Origin: Archivesica marissinica
Taxonomy: Eukaryota > Mollusca > Bivalvia > Venerida > Vesicomyidae
NCBI GenBank assembly: GCA_014843695.1
Contig: CM026398.1
Location: forward strand, 51,003,459 to 51,067,458
DNA length: 64,000 nt
Reading direction: 5' to 3'
A program made the position numbers and the translations under genes. The notes under the pieces are model-generated. The model saw only the letters and a program-made list of their open reading frames with translations, was not told the origin of the DNA and searched no databases. This document shows, piece by piece, positions 21,511 through 32,600 of the stretch. Positions within the stretch are counted from its first letter, which is position 1, and each line of letters begins with the position of its first letter.

Positions 21511-24321
21511 ATGAGTGAGAAACATCAAATATCGTCTCAGCCCGGCTACGACCCGGCCGGCTACGATCAACTACCGTCGTCGGAAGCCAAGCCAGTTGTG
21601 ACTGCACCGACGTCGTATTCACAATTTGATACGGACCCGAATAAACTGGTCACTTCTCTGGATGGACACAGGGGCTGGTCGTCGGGTTTGTTTGATTGTA
21701 CGCAAGACGTCAGAAATTGTAAGTTTTTATCTACATTCGTCAATGACGTGTTGGTTTCTTTTTTCCTTTTATTTATTTGGTTTTAATTTCGAACCGAGAG
21801 CCTAGGTCATGTGTCGATTCTCCGGCTATTGCAGGAGGAAGAGACCGGATGTCCCTCCGAGCAGTATTTCACGCATGGATGGACACCATGTAAGAATCAC
21901 CGACACACCAACTGGCACATTTCCTAACATGAAAGAATTCGACAGCCCCAATGGGTTATGTTATGTTATATTTCAGGTTTTACGCCTGCATCAGCACCAT
22001 TTTGGGCTATATCGCCGGCGGGCAGTTTACTTAACAACACCTTTCCTGGGCAGGCTCCAGCGGTTAACCAGTACTTGGGTGCACCAACCTCCGTAAGAAA
22101 CTGCCAACTTTTTCATATAAATGAGACACGGCCTGAGCGGGGCTCGAACCCGTGACCATCAGTGATGATAGGTTACAGTGGTATACAAGTCAGCGACCTT
22201 AACCACTCGACCACGGAGGCGGACTCAGCCCCAATGGGATTCGAACATACAGTGGTGGGGGGCAAGTGATATACAGTCAAATACCGTAACCACTGTGTCA
22301 CGGAGGCCCCCCTTCCTGGGTTAGTTTAGACTTCATGTCGTATTAGTTTGGTAACAATTCTGAATGTACCCGGTATGTTATATATACACTGAACCGAATT
22401 TCTAAACGTCCACCTGATGTTTTATAACAGTTGAAGACAATCAACAAGTAAAGACCATAGTAGAATGCCGTCTGTTGAAAAGTCGTGCAACCTGGAAACA
22501 CGATGGAAATGATTTAGAATGATATTAAAATATGACATTGTATGATTCATTACAAAATGTACTTGAAATATCGAATTTAATTACAACGCTGAACATACCT
22601 GTCTGGTAGAAGTGCCCGTATCAAGCATACCGACGGCTCGCCTGCATTCCTCAATGGTCATTCTCGCCATATTTTCTGTTTTTTTCGGTTACGGGTCGCA
22701 CATAGAATAAATTGCAATCAAATTGAGCACTCACCATGCCGTGCACGTGGTCCTCATGCCAAAACTTAGGATTCCAACCTTCCGTTCCGCTTGGTCAGCC
22801 ATGACAATACATTGGTGTTTTCTTAGTGTACATTGATAGAGTATGGTGGACAACAATAGACTACCACTATTTGGACTAATACACAGACCCGTTACCCTAA
22901 ACGCACACTTTATTAGGTGGACGTTTAGAAATTCGGTTCAGTGTATATATACTTGCATAGTTTCATGCCAACACTAATATGCATTATGCCCCACATTTTG
23001 TCAGCTGGCAGGAATTAAACAAGGCTATGCAACTGTGGTATAGGAATAATGAACGTTATATTGCAACATGCATTGACTTTCAGGTATAATGGTGTGCTTC
23101 TGTGCTCCGTGCGTAACGTGCCAGCTGAGCCCGCGGATAGGCGAGTGTTTCTGCATGCCGTGCATTGTCCCTGGATCTATATTGCCCATGCGGTCACGGT
23201 TACGAACACTTGGAGGAATTCGGGTAACTTTGTTACGTTCGATGTTTAGCCGCGTTTTAAGTACCGGCGATACAATAAGGCGGGTTTCACGAACTTGACA
23301 CTACCCTTACCAAGATAACAGAGTTAATCCGAAGCAACGCTGATTGTTATTTTAAGCTATGTTGGCAACCAATATGCATCGTTACAACCGATTTCAGACG
23401 AGTATTCCATATGCCAATGACGGTCGGTATATTGGTCCAGTGGACAGACATATCTGTAGTCCAGTGGTAACACGCTGGACTGGTCCAGGGATCGCAGGTT
23501 CGATCCCCCGTCTGATGCTAATAAAATTAACAGTATTTCAGATGGGACTGTAAACCGAGTTCTCGTGTCGGTGCTTTACACCGTGCACGTAAAAGAACCA
23601 ACATACCGAGGATCGAACCCGGGTTGCATACAGAAATATAACGCTAACAATTATATTATAATACATTTATTTATTTTATGCTTTCCAATGCTATTTGTCA
23701 GTGAAATGCATTTATTTATTGTCGTTGTGGTACTTATTGGTTTTCGGACATTGTGAACAGGGAAGCTGTATGTTATATCGCTGTCCAATGAGCGTGTCCG
23801 CGTGTACATGGTCATACATAAAGCGATTGCACGTTCGATCCCCCGAGGTCTCGTGTCGGTGCTGTACACCGTGTACGTAAGAGAACACGAGGAGACTCTG
23901 GAATGGGTCTCTGTCTGTATCATTGCACTATCCTCTAAACATATAAAATGACTAATCTCTTCAGGATGCGTCGCACATATGGTAGCGGTAGCGACGATAA
24001 ATAAACGTAAAACACCCACAAGCTTATCATTGGGGACAGCTGCTTTAACCAGTTTTCGCAGCGTTTTACGTGCGTATTATTTTCCACTTGCAATTCTCGT
24101 GGTAGCTTCGCATTATTGCCTTTGAAATTGTCGTGTTATAAACGCAACATACCGAATGGGGGTATAACGTGTTATATGGGAATGTACATGTATATGTGTA
24201 TGTATAGGATACATGTGTTGTTTTACAGGGCGCTATATGTGCTGACTGCATGATTGCCACGTTCTGCGGCCCTTGTACCTTGTGCCAGATGAAAAGAGAA
24301 ATGGATGCCATGGGACTGTGA
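21511..24321 (+). CDS. PLAC8-family cysteine-rich protein (cornifelin/onzin-like), three exons
   Basis: Join of 21511-21718, 23084-23223 and 24229-24321, giving 146 residues. Donors are GTAAGT and GTAACT; acceptors end TTTCAG and TTACAG. Intron 1 is phase 1 and splits Cys70; intron 2 is phase 0. Residues 1-45 are Pro/Tyr/Gln-rich and probably disordered. The PLAC8 domain runs from about residue 56 to 145: WSSGLFDC, a cluster CIMVCFCAPCVTCQ, GECFCMPC, the basic stretch MRSRLRTLGGIR, and the family's C-terminal signature CADCMIATFCGPCTLCQMKR. Family members are small Cys-rich proteins, usually membrane-associated; vertebrate PLAC8 is tied to immune cells and differentiation, and plant relatives to metal transport and organ size. 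The role here is unknown. Both junctions restore the domain with no missing segment, so the model is complete for the domain. A non-coding upstream exon is possible. Confidence 0.88.
21972..22221 (-). mobile_element. SINE-E copy in intron 1 of the PLAC8-like gene, minus strand
   Basis: On the minus strand it reads GCCTCCGTGGTCGAGTGG (A-box region of a Leu/Ser-type tRNA), then CACGGGTTCGAGCCCCG (B-box). The body follows with TTTCTTACGGAG, AGTACTGGTTAACC and GGAGCCTGCCCAGGAA, ending GATATAGCCCAAAATGGTGC. Related pieces lie at 21079 and 56171. Confidence 0.85.
22222..22310 (-). mobile_element. second tRNA-like unit abutting SINE-E, minus strand
   Basis: On the minus strand GGCCTCCGTGACACAGTGG (A-box-like) is followed about 50 bases on by TATGTTCGAATCCCATTGGG (B-box-like). 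It sits directly upstream of the SINE-E head in the same orientation, so the element has two tRNA-like heads in tandem. Confidence 0.65.
22387..22943. mobile_element. mariner-type MITE with long terminal inverted repeats, in intron 1
   Basis: CACTGAACCGAATTTCTAAA begins the left terminus. The right terminus is its exact complement, and the two arms match perfectly over 37 bases if the flanking TATA is counted (22379-22415 against 22915-22951). Flanking TA dinucleotides fit Tc1/mariner target sites. The element is 557 bp, too short for an intact transposase. Confidence 0.85.
22581..22670 (-). pseudogene. transposase N-terminus remnant inside the mariner-type MITE
   Basis: A 29-codon minus-strand frame begins MARMTIEECRRAVGMLDTGT and continues STRQVC before a stop. 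The helix-rich start with GMLDTG and STRQV resembles the first helix-turn-helix of Tc1/mariner transposases, which have (A/G)ML..G.S...VA at this position. It suggests the MITE is an internal-deletion derivative of an autonomous element. The match is short, so this is moderate evidence. Confidence 0.55.
23453..23600 (+). mobile_element. SINE-B 5' part in intron 2 of the PLAC8-like gene
   Basis: Has the tRNA-like head (CTGTAGTCCAGTGGTAACAC, GCAGGTTCGATCCCCCG) and the body up to CACGTAAAAGAACCA, then stops. Two bases are lost in the anticodon arm. The 3' half is absent. Confidence 0.85.
23605..23629 (-). mobile_element. SINE-C head fragment, minus strand
   Basis: ACCGAGGATCGAACCCGGGT matches the reverse complement of the SINE-C B-box region (compare 57588-57606). 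It is a very short fragment joined directly to the truncated SINE-B. Confidence 0.6.
23832..24015 (+). mobile_element. SINE-B copy with internal deletion, intron 2
   Basis: The B-box (GTTCGATCCCCC) is joined directly to GAGGTCTCGTGTCGGTGC, so about 45 bases of the usual body are missing. The rest runs to the normal 3' end with GTAGCGACGATAAATAAACG. Confidence 0.82.
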
Positions 24322-25360
24322 ACAAGATATCGTTAGATTCGATTTACACGTCATGAGATTATAAACGCCATGGGCAATAACTATATCATATTATATTATA
24401 GGAATAGAAACTATATTGACACGAACATGAAACTGTACACTTGCCTTAGAGGTAAACAGTATGGTCTTTTAGAAAAAATATAGACACATTTGGTATCGAA
24501 AAGTGCGCACTATTGGGGTAAATTAGTGCAATGTGTAAAGGATTATTTTCTTCACTCATAATAGTAAGAGCCATAGTTCTAAAATTTGTAATGAAAAGGT
24601 AGCGCTCAGTTTTTGTGATGATAGTATATATAACGCACCCTAACCATTGTAGTTCGTATATTATACTGAGACACAGTGTGTACAATTATATTAATATACG
24701 GAATCCCGTCGTGGCCTTCGTGTTGAAGCACGGATAGTGGTTACTATACGTCGTTTCTCGATATGACAATGCTCTCTGTTCTTGCTGTCCCATCATAGTG
24801 TCGGTGTCGCGATATACTGTACAGTAGATAGAGCTGTGCAGAAAATGGACTCGGTTATGCAACCCATACACATCTGTTTTCAGGTCCGCTTATTTTCAAA
24901 GAGTTCACTATTTAAATTTAAAGTTTATTTTACGCCATCGCCGCATGAATGCATTTGAACGACTAACTTTAAAAGATTTGCTAAGCTGTGAATTTATACC
25001 TAGTGTTATTTTATAATTAGGAAACCCTTTGTCTTGCTATTTGTTATCGGCGAACAAGGATTATATCACTTTTGCCGTATGCCTAATTTGCCGTTACTTC
25101 CTAAGCGCAACAACACCAAACAGTGTTTTAGTCGCCGATAAACAACGACACGACAACTATTATATTCATTCTAACATAACCTCATATAATATTATGAACG
25201 AATAAATGTGTGCGCTATATTTTCTCCTTGTCTGTTATTTGGCTGACGGCTTTACAAAATACTTCCCTGTAAAATACCTTCTGTATTCCAGTGGCGCTGA
25301 ACATAACCATCATACTATCAACACTATGACTCCTGTAGTTATAGTCATTAACACTACCAA
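24322..25360. other. 3' flank of the PLAC8-like gene and intergenic region, nothing recognised
   Basis: No canonical AATAAA close to the stop codon. The first clear one is near 25200, which would give a long 3' UTR if used. No other coding signal, RNA gene or element was recognised. Confidence 0.5.
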
Positions 25361-25545
25361 TCTGACCGAGAAGTATGTGAGATGGTACGGTGGTCGCCAG
25401 ATCGGACAGGTGGGGTTTCTCCGGGTACTCCGGTTTCCTCCCACATGTATGACCACATATACGCTTTCATCCGCGCCAACGAGTGTGATTAATAGAAGTT
25501 GTTAAAACTTGCTTCGCAATCGTTAAAATAATAAAATAAAGATAT
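25361..25545 (+). mobile_element. SINE-C copy, head missing
   Basis: Begins just after the tRNA-like head (CTGACCGAGAAGTATGTGAG) and continues through GTACTCCGGTTTCCTCCCAC to AATAATAAAATAAAG. It is a 5'-truncated copy. Confidence 0.85.
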
Positions 25546-25923
25546 TTTGGTAACTTAAAGACTTATTTACGTCACGTGATTTTCATTCATAAATAAGTTA
25601 TTTTACAGATGGAGCAAAATTCAACAGCCATAAAATAGTCTTGCTGTTCCCGTGGTTTATTGCAGATTTAACAACGGTATATATGTACTTTGTTTATAGG
25701 AACAAAATATCAAGTCATGTTAGAATATAATGTATCACAACTTGAAAGATCTTAATTAGCAATAAATTACTGCCTAATCATGTTCGATTAATTACTGTGC
25801 ATACATTTCCATTTCCTATTATGCATACCGAGATTTATTTTCGTTGTAATAGGATAACTATTGTGATATCTAATCCGTGACAATTGGCAAACATATTGGC
25901 TACTTGTTCGAGTCCATTGCATT
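25546..25923. other. intergenic, nothing recognised
   Basis: AT-rich and non-coding as far as visible. Confidence 0.5.
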
Positions 25924-26058
25924 GTGGAAGTCGTGATAGCGCAGTTGTAGCGCGTTCGCTTCAGGTTCGAAAGGCCAGGAGTTCGAGTCGCACTGGAGCC
26001 GTTACGACTGTGCCCGTAGGGAATGCATTTAAATTCCAGGTCTCGAGAATGATTAATA
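25924..26058 (+). mobile_element. SINE-D copy, 5' part (interrupted)
   Basis: tRNA-like head (GTGGAAGTCGTGATAGCGCA, then GGAGTTCGAGTCGC), followed by GGAGCCGTTACGACTGTGCC and GCATTTAAATTCCA. It is cut at GATTAATA by a SINE-B insertion and resumes at 26363. Confidence 0.85.
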
Positions 26059-26354
26059 CAGACGGATCTATAGCCCAGTGGTAACACGCTGGACTGGTAA
26101 TCCAGGGATCGCAGGTTCGATCCCCCGTCTGACCCTAATAAAATTAACAGTCTTTCAGATTGGACGTTAAACCGAGGTCTCGTGTCGGTGCTTTACACCG
26201 TGCACGTAAAATAACCAGAGGAGACTCTGGAATGGGTCTCTCTCTGTATCATTGCACAATCCTCCAAAATCTAAAATGACTAATCTCTTCAGGAGGCGTC
26301 GCTCATATGGGCATCCGGTAGCGACGATAAATAAACGTAAACAAAAAAGAAAAA
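26059..26354 (+). mobile_element. SINE-B, full-length reference copy, nested in SINE-D
   Basis: The most complete copy in the window: tRNA-like head (AGCCCAGTGGTAACACGCTG, GGTTCGATCCCCCGTC), body with TTTCAGATTGGACGTTAAAC and GTCTCGTGTCGGTGCTTTAC, and 3' end CGGTAGCGACGATAAATAAA plus an A-rich tail. It is flanked by GATTAATA at 26051-26058 and 26355-26362, an 8-base target duplication. Confidence 0.92.
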
Positions 26355-26362
26355 GATTAATA

Positions 26363-26420
26363 TAAGTTGTAAGAACTTGTTTCGCAATCGAGTTAAAATA
26401 AATTTGTATAAACTAAATTG
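26363..26420 (+). mobile_element. SINE-D copy, 3' part (after the insertion)
   Basis: TAAGTTGTAAGAACTTGTTT and CGCAATCGAGTTAAAATAAA continue the SINE-D interrupted at 26058. They match the 3' end of the copy at 48215-48420. Confidence 0.85.
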
Positions 26421-26489
26421 AATAAAGCTGTCTTCGACATTGTTGTGGACTAAGACCATGGACTAAGACAAACGTTTGCACATATTCTT

Positions 26490-26635
26490 GCGCAGATATT
26501 ACCACAACTGTAAAACATCGGCTGTCTTGGTGAAGTGGAATCTAAAGACCGGTTCACAAATTGGTTATGTTGTCGCGTGTGCAAAATCCAACAGCAAGGC
26601 CGCATGTTCGATCAGGGCCACTTCTAGTCCTAACA
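26490..26635 (+). mobile_element. degenerate SINE head at the left edge of the 73-bp satellite
   Basis: CATGTTCGATCAGGGCCACT TCTAGTCCTAAC aligns with the B-box and following bases of SINE-B (GGTTCGATCCCCCGTCTGAC, CCTAATAA). It leads directly into the first satellite monomer, so the array starts exactly where the SINE-B body would. Confidence 0.6.
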
Positions 26636-29600
26636 ATGCTTCTGATGAGACTATTAACCGATGTATAATGTATCGCTGCTATACACTGGGCATGTAAAAC
26701 AACCAGGGATGCTTCTGATGGGACTATTAACAGATGTATAATGTATCGCTGCTATACACCGTGCATGTAAAACAACCAGGGATGCTTCTGATGAGACTAT
26801 TAACCGATGTCTAATGTATCGCTGCTATACACTGGGCATGTAAAACAACCAGGGATGCTTCTGATGGGACTATTAACCGATGTCTAATGTATCGCTGCTA
26901 TACACTGGGCATGTAAAACAACCAGGGATGCTTCTGATGAGACTATTAACCGATGTCTAATGTATCGCTGCTATACACTGGGCATGTAAAACAACCAGGG
27001 ATGCTTCTGATGAGACTATTAACCGATGTCTAATGTATCGCTGCTATACACTAGGCATGTAAAACAACCAGGGATGCTTCTGATGAGACTATTAACCGAT
27101 GTCTAATGTATCGCTGCTATACACTAGGCATGTAAAACAACCAGGGATGCTTCTGATGAGACAATCAACTGATGTCTAATGTATCGCTGCTATACACTGG
27201 GTATGTAAAACAACCAGTGATGGTTCTGATGGGACTAGTAACCGATGTATAATGTATTGCTGCTATACACTGGACATGTAAAACAACGAGGGATGCTTCT
27301 GATGAGACTATTAACCGATGCATAATGTATCGCTGCTATACACTGGACATGTAGAACAACCAGGGATGCTTCTGGTGGGACTATTAACCGATGTATAATG
27401 TATCGATGCTATACACTGGGCATGTAAAACAACCAGGGATGCTTCTGATGGGACTATTAACCGATGTCTAATGTATCGCTGCTATACACTGGACATGTAA
27501 AACAACCAGGAATGCTTCTGATGAGACTATTAACCGATGTCTAATGTATCGCTGCTATACACTGGGCATGTAAAACAACAAGGGATGCTTCTGATGAGAC
27601 TATTAACCGATGTCTAATGTATCGCTGCTATACACTGGACATGTAAAACAACCAGGGTTGCTTCTGATGAGACTATTAACCGATGTCTAATGTATCGCTG
27701 CTATACACTGGGAATGTAAAACAACCAGGGATACTTCTGATGAGACTATTAACCGATGTATAATGTATCGCTGCTATACACTGGGCATGTAACAGAACCA
27801 GGGATGCTTCTGATGAGATTATTAACCGATGTCTAATGTATCGCTGCTATACACCGGTCATGTAAAACAACAAGGGCTGCTTCTGATGAGACTATTAACC
27901 GATGTATAATGTATCGCTGCTATACACCGGTCATGTAAAACAACCAGGGATGCTTCTGATGAGACTATTAACCGATGTCTAATGTATCGCTGCTATACAC
28001 TGGGCATGTAAAACAACCAGGGATGCTTCTGATGAGACTATTAACCGATGTCTAATGAATCGCTGCTATACACTAGGCATGTAAAACAACCAGGGATGCT
28101 TCTGATGGTACTATTAACCGATGTCTAATGTATCGCTAATATACACTGGGCATGTAACAGAACAAGGGATGCGTCTGATGGTACTATTAACCGATGTCTA
28201 ATGTATAGCTGCTATAAATTAGGCATGTAAAACAACCAGTGATGCTTCTGATGGTACTAATAACCGATGTCTAATGTATCGCTGCTATACACTGGACATG
28301 TAACAGAACCAGGGATGCTTCTGGTGGTACTATTAACCGTAGTCTAATGGATCGATGATATACACTGGGCATGTAAAACAACCAGGGATACTTCTGATGG
28401 GACTATTAACCGATGTCTAATGTATCGCTGCTATACACTGGACATGTAAAACAACCAGGGATGCTCCTGATGAGACTATTAACCGATGTCTAATGTATCG
28501 ATGCTATACACTGGGCATGTAAAACAACCAGGGATGCTTCTGATGAGACTATTAACCGATGTCTAATGTATCGCTGCTATACACTGGACATGTAAAACAA
28601 CCAGGGATGCTTCTGTTGAGACTATAAACCGATGTCTAATGTATCGCTGCTATACACTGGGCATGTAAAACAACCAGGGATGCTTCTGATGAGACTATTA
28701 ACCGATGTATAATGTATCGCTGCTATACACTGGACATGTAAAACAACCAGGGATGCTTCTGATGAGACTATTAACCGATGTATAATGTATCGCTGCTATA
28801 CACCGGTCATGTAAAACAACCAGGGATGCTTCTGATGAGACTATTAACCGATGTATAATGTATCGCTGCTATACACCGGTCATGTAAAACAACCAGGGAT
28901 GCTTCTGATGAGACTATTAACCGATGTCTAATGTATCGCTGCTATACACTAGGCATGTAAAACAACCAGGGATGCTTCTGATGGTACTATTAACCGATGT
29001 CTAATGTATCGCTGCTATACACTGGGCATGTAAAAGAACAAGGGATGCGTCTGATGGTACTATTAACCGATGTCTAATGTATCGCTGCTATAAACTGGGC
29101 ATGTAAAACAACCAGGGATGCTTCTGATGGTACTATTAACCGATGTCTAATGTATCGCTGCTATACACTGGACATGTAACAGAACCAGGGATGCTTCTGA
29201 TGGGACTATTAACCGATGTCTAATGTATCGCTGCTATACACTGGACATGTAAAACAACCAGGGATGCTTCTGATGGTACTATTAACCGATGTCTAATGTA
29301 TCGCTGCTATACACTGGACATGTAACAGAACCAGGGATGCTCCTGATGAGACTATTAACCGATGTATAATGTATCGATGCTATACACTGGGCATGTAAAA
29401 CAACCAGGGATGCTTCTGATGGGACTATTAACCGATGTCTAATGTATCGCTGCTATACACTGGACATGTAAAACAACCAGGGATGCTTCTGATGAGACTA
29501 TTAACCGATGTCTAATGTATCGCTGCTATACACTGGGCATGTAAAACAACCAGGGATGCTTCTGATGAGACTATTAACCGATGTATAATGTATCGCTGCT

Positions 29601-32600
29601 ATACACTGGTCATGTAAAACAACCAGGGATGCTTCTGATGAGACTATTAACCGATGTCTAATGTATCGCTGCTATACACTAGGCATGTAAAACAACCAGG
29701 GATGCTTCTGATGGTACTATTAACCGATGTATAATGTATCACTGCTATACACTGGGCATGTAAAAGAACAAGGGATGCGTCTGATGGTACTATTAACCGA
29801 TGTCTAATGTATAGCTGCTATACACTGGGCATGTAAAACAACCATGGATGCTTCTGATGGTACTATTAACCGATGTCTAATGTTTCGCTGCTATACACTG
29901 GACATGTAACAGAACCAGGGATGCTTCTGGTGGTACTATTAACCGATGTCTAATGTATCGCTGCTATACACTGGGCATGTAAAACAACCAGGGATGCTTC
30001 TGATGAGACTATTAACCGATGTCTAATGTATCGCTGCTATACACTAGGCATGTAAAACAACCAGGGATGCTTCTGATGGTACTATTAACCGATGTCTAAT
30101 GTATCGCTAATATACACTGGGCATGTAACAGAACAAGGGATGCGTCTGATGGTACTATTAACCGATGTCTAATGTATAGCTGCTATAAATTAGGCATGTA
30201 AAACAACCAGTGATGCTTCTGATGGTACTAATAACCGATGTCTAATGTATCGCTGCTATACACTGGACATGTAACAGAACCAGGGATGCTTCTGGTGGTA
30301 CTATTAACCGTAGTCTAATGGATCGATGATATACACTGGGCATGTAAAACAACCAGGGATGCTTCTGATGGGACTATTAACCGATGTCTAATGTATCGCT
30401 GCTATACACTGGACATGTAAAACAACCAGGGATGCTCCTGATGAGACTATTAACCGATGTCTAATGTATCGATGCTATACACTGGGCATGTAAAACAACC
30501 AGGGATGCTTCTGATGAGACTATTAACCGATGTCTAATGTATCGCTGCTATACACTGGACATGTAAAACAACCAGGGATGCTTCTGTTGAGACTATAAAC
30601 CGACGTCTAATGTATCGCTGCTATACACTGGGCATGTAAAACAACCAGGGATGCTTCTGATGAGACTATTAACCGATGTATAATGTATCGCTGCTATACA
30701 CTGGACATGTAAAACAACCAGGGATGCTTCTGATGAGACTATTAACCGATGTATAATGTATCGCTGCTATACACTGGTCATGTAAAACAACCAGGGATGC
30801 TTCTGATGAGACTATTAACCGATGTATAATGTATCGCTGCTATACACCGGTCATGTAAAACAACCAGGGATGCTTCTGATGAGACTATTAACCGATGTCT
30901 AATGTATCGCTGCTATACACTGGGCATGTAAAACAACCAGGGATGCTTCTGATGAGACTATTAACCGATGTCTAATGTATCGCTGCTATACACTAGGCAT
31001 GTAAAACAACCAGGGATGCTTCTGATGGTACTATTAACCGATGTCTAATGTATCGCTTCTATACACTGGGCATGTAAAAGAACAAGGGATGCGTCTGATG
31101 GTACTATTAACCGATGTCTAATGTATCGCTGCTATAAAATGGGCATGTAAAACAACCATAGATGCTTCTGATGGTACTATTAACCGATGTCTAATGTATC
31201 GCTGCTATACACTGGACATGTAACAGAACCAGGGATGCTTCTGATGGTACTATTAACCGATGTCTAATGTATCGCTGCTATACACTGGGCATGTAAAACA
31301 ACCAGGGATGCTTCTGATGGGACTATTAACCGATGTCTAATGTATCGCTGCTATACACTGGACATGTAAAACAACCAGGGATGCTTCTGATGAGACTATT
31401 AACCGATGTCTAATGTATCGCTGCTATACACTGGGCATGTAAAACAACCAGGGATGCTTCTGATGAGACTATTAACCGATGTCTAATGTATCGCTGCTAT
31501 ACACTGGGCATGTAAAACAACCAGGGATGCTTCTGATGAGACTATTAACCGATGTCTAATGTATCGCTGCTATACACTGGGCATGTAAAACAACCAGGGA
31601 TCTTCTGATGAGACTATTAACGATGTTAATGTATCGCTGCTATACACGCATGTAAAACAACCAGGGATGCTTCTGATGAGACTATTAACCGATGTCTAAT
31701 GTATCGCTGCTATACACTAGGCATGTAAAACAACCAGGGATGCTTCTGATGGTACTATTAACCGATGTATAATGTATCGCTGCTATACACTGGGCATGTA
31801 AAAGAACAAGGGATGCTTCTGATGGTACTATTAACCGATGTCTAATGTATCGCTGCTATACACTGGGCATGTAAAACAACCAGGGATGCTTCTGATGGTA
31901 CTATTAACCGATGTCTAATGTATCGCTGCTATACACTGGACATGTAAAACAACCAGGGATGCTTCTGGTGGTACTATTAACCGATGTCTAATGTATCGCT
32001 GCTATACACTGGGCATGTAAAACAACCAGGGATGCTTCTGATGAGACTATTAACCGATGTCTAATGTATCGCTGCTATACACTGGGCATGTAAAACAACC
32101 AGGGATGCTTCTGATGGGACTATTAACCGATGTCTAATGTATCGCTCTATACACTGGGCATGTAAAAACCAGGGATGCTTCTGATGAGACTATTAACCGA
32201 TGTATAATGTATCGCTGCTATACACTGGGCATGTAAAACAACCAGGGATGCTTCTGATGAGACTATTAACCGATGTCTAATGTATCGCTGCTATACACTA
32301 GTCATGTAAAACAACCAGGGATGCTTCTGTTGAGACTATAAACCGACGTCTAATGTATCGCTGCTATACACTGGGCATGTAAAACAACCAGGGATGCTTC
32401 TGATAATACTATTAACCGAAGTATAATGTATCGCTGCTATACACTGGGCATGTAAAACAACCAGGGTTGCTTCTGATGAGACTATTAACCGATGTCTAAT
32501 GTATCGCTGCTATACACTGGGAATGTAAAACAACCAGGGATACTTCTGATGAGACTATTAACCGATGTATAATATATCGCTGCTATACACTGGGCATGTA

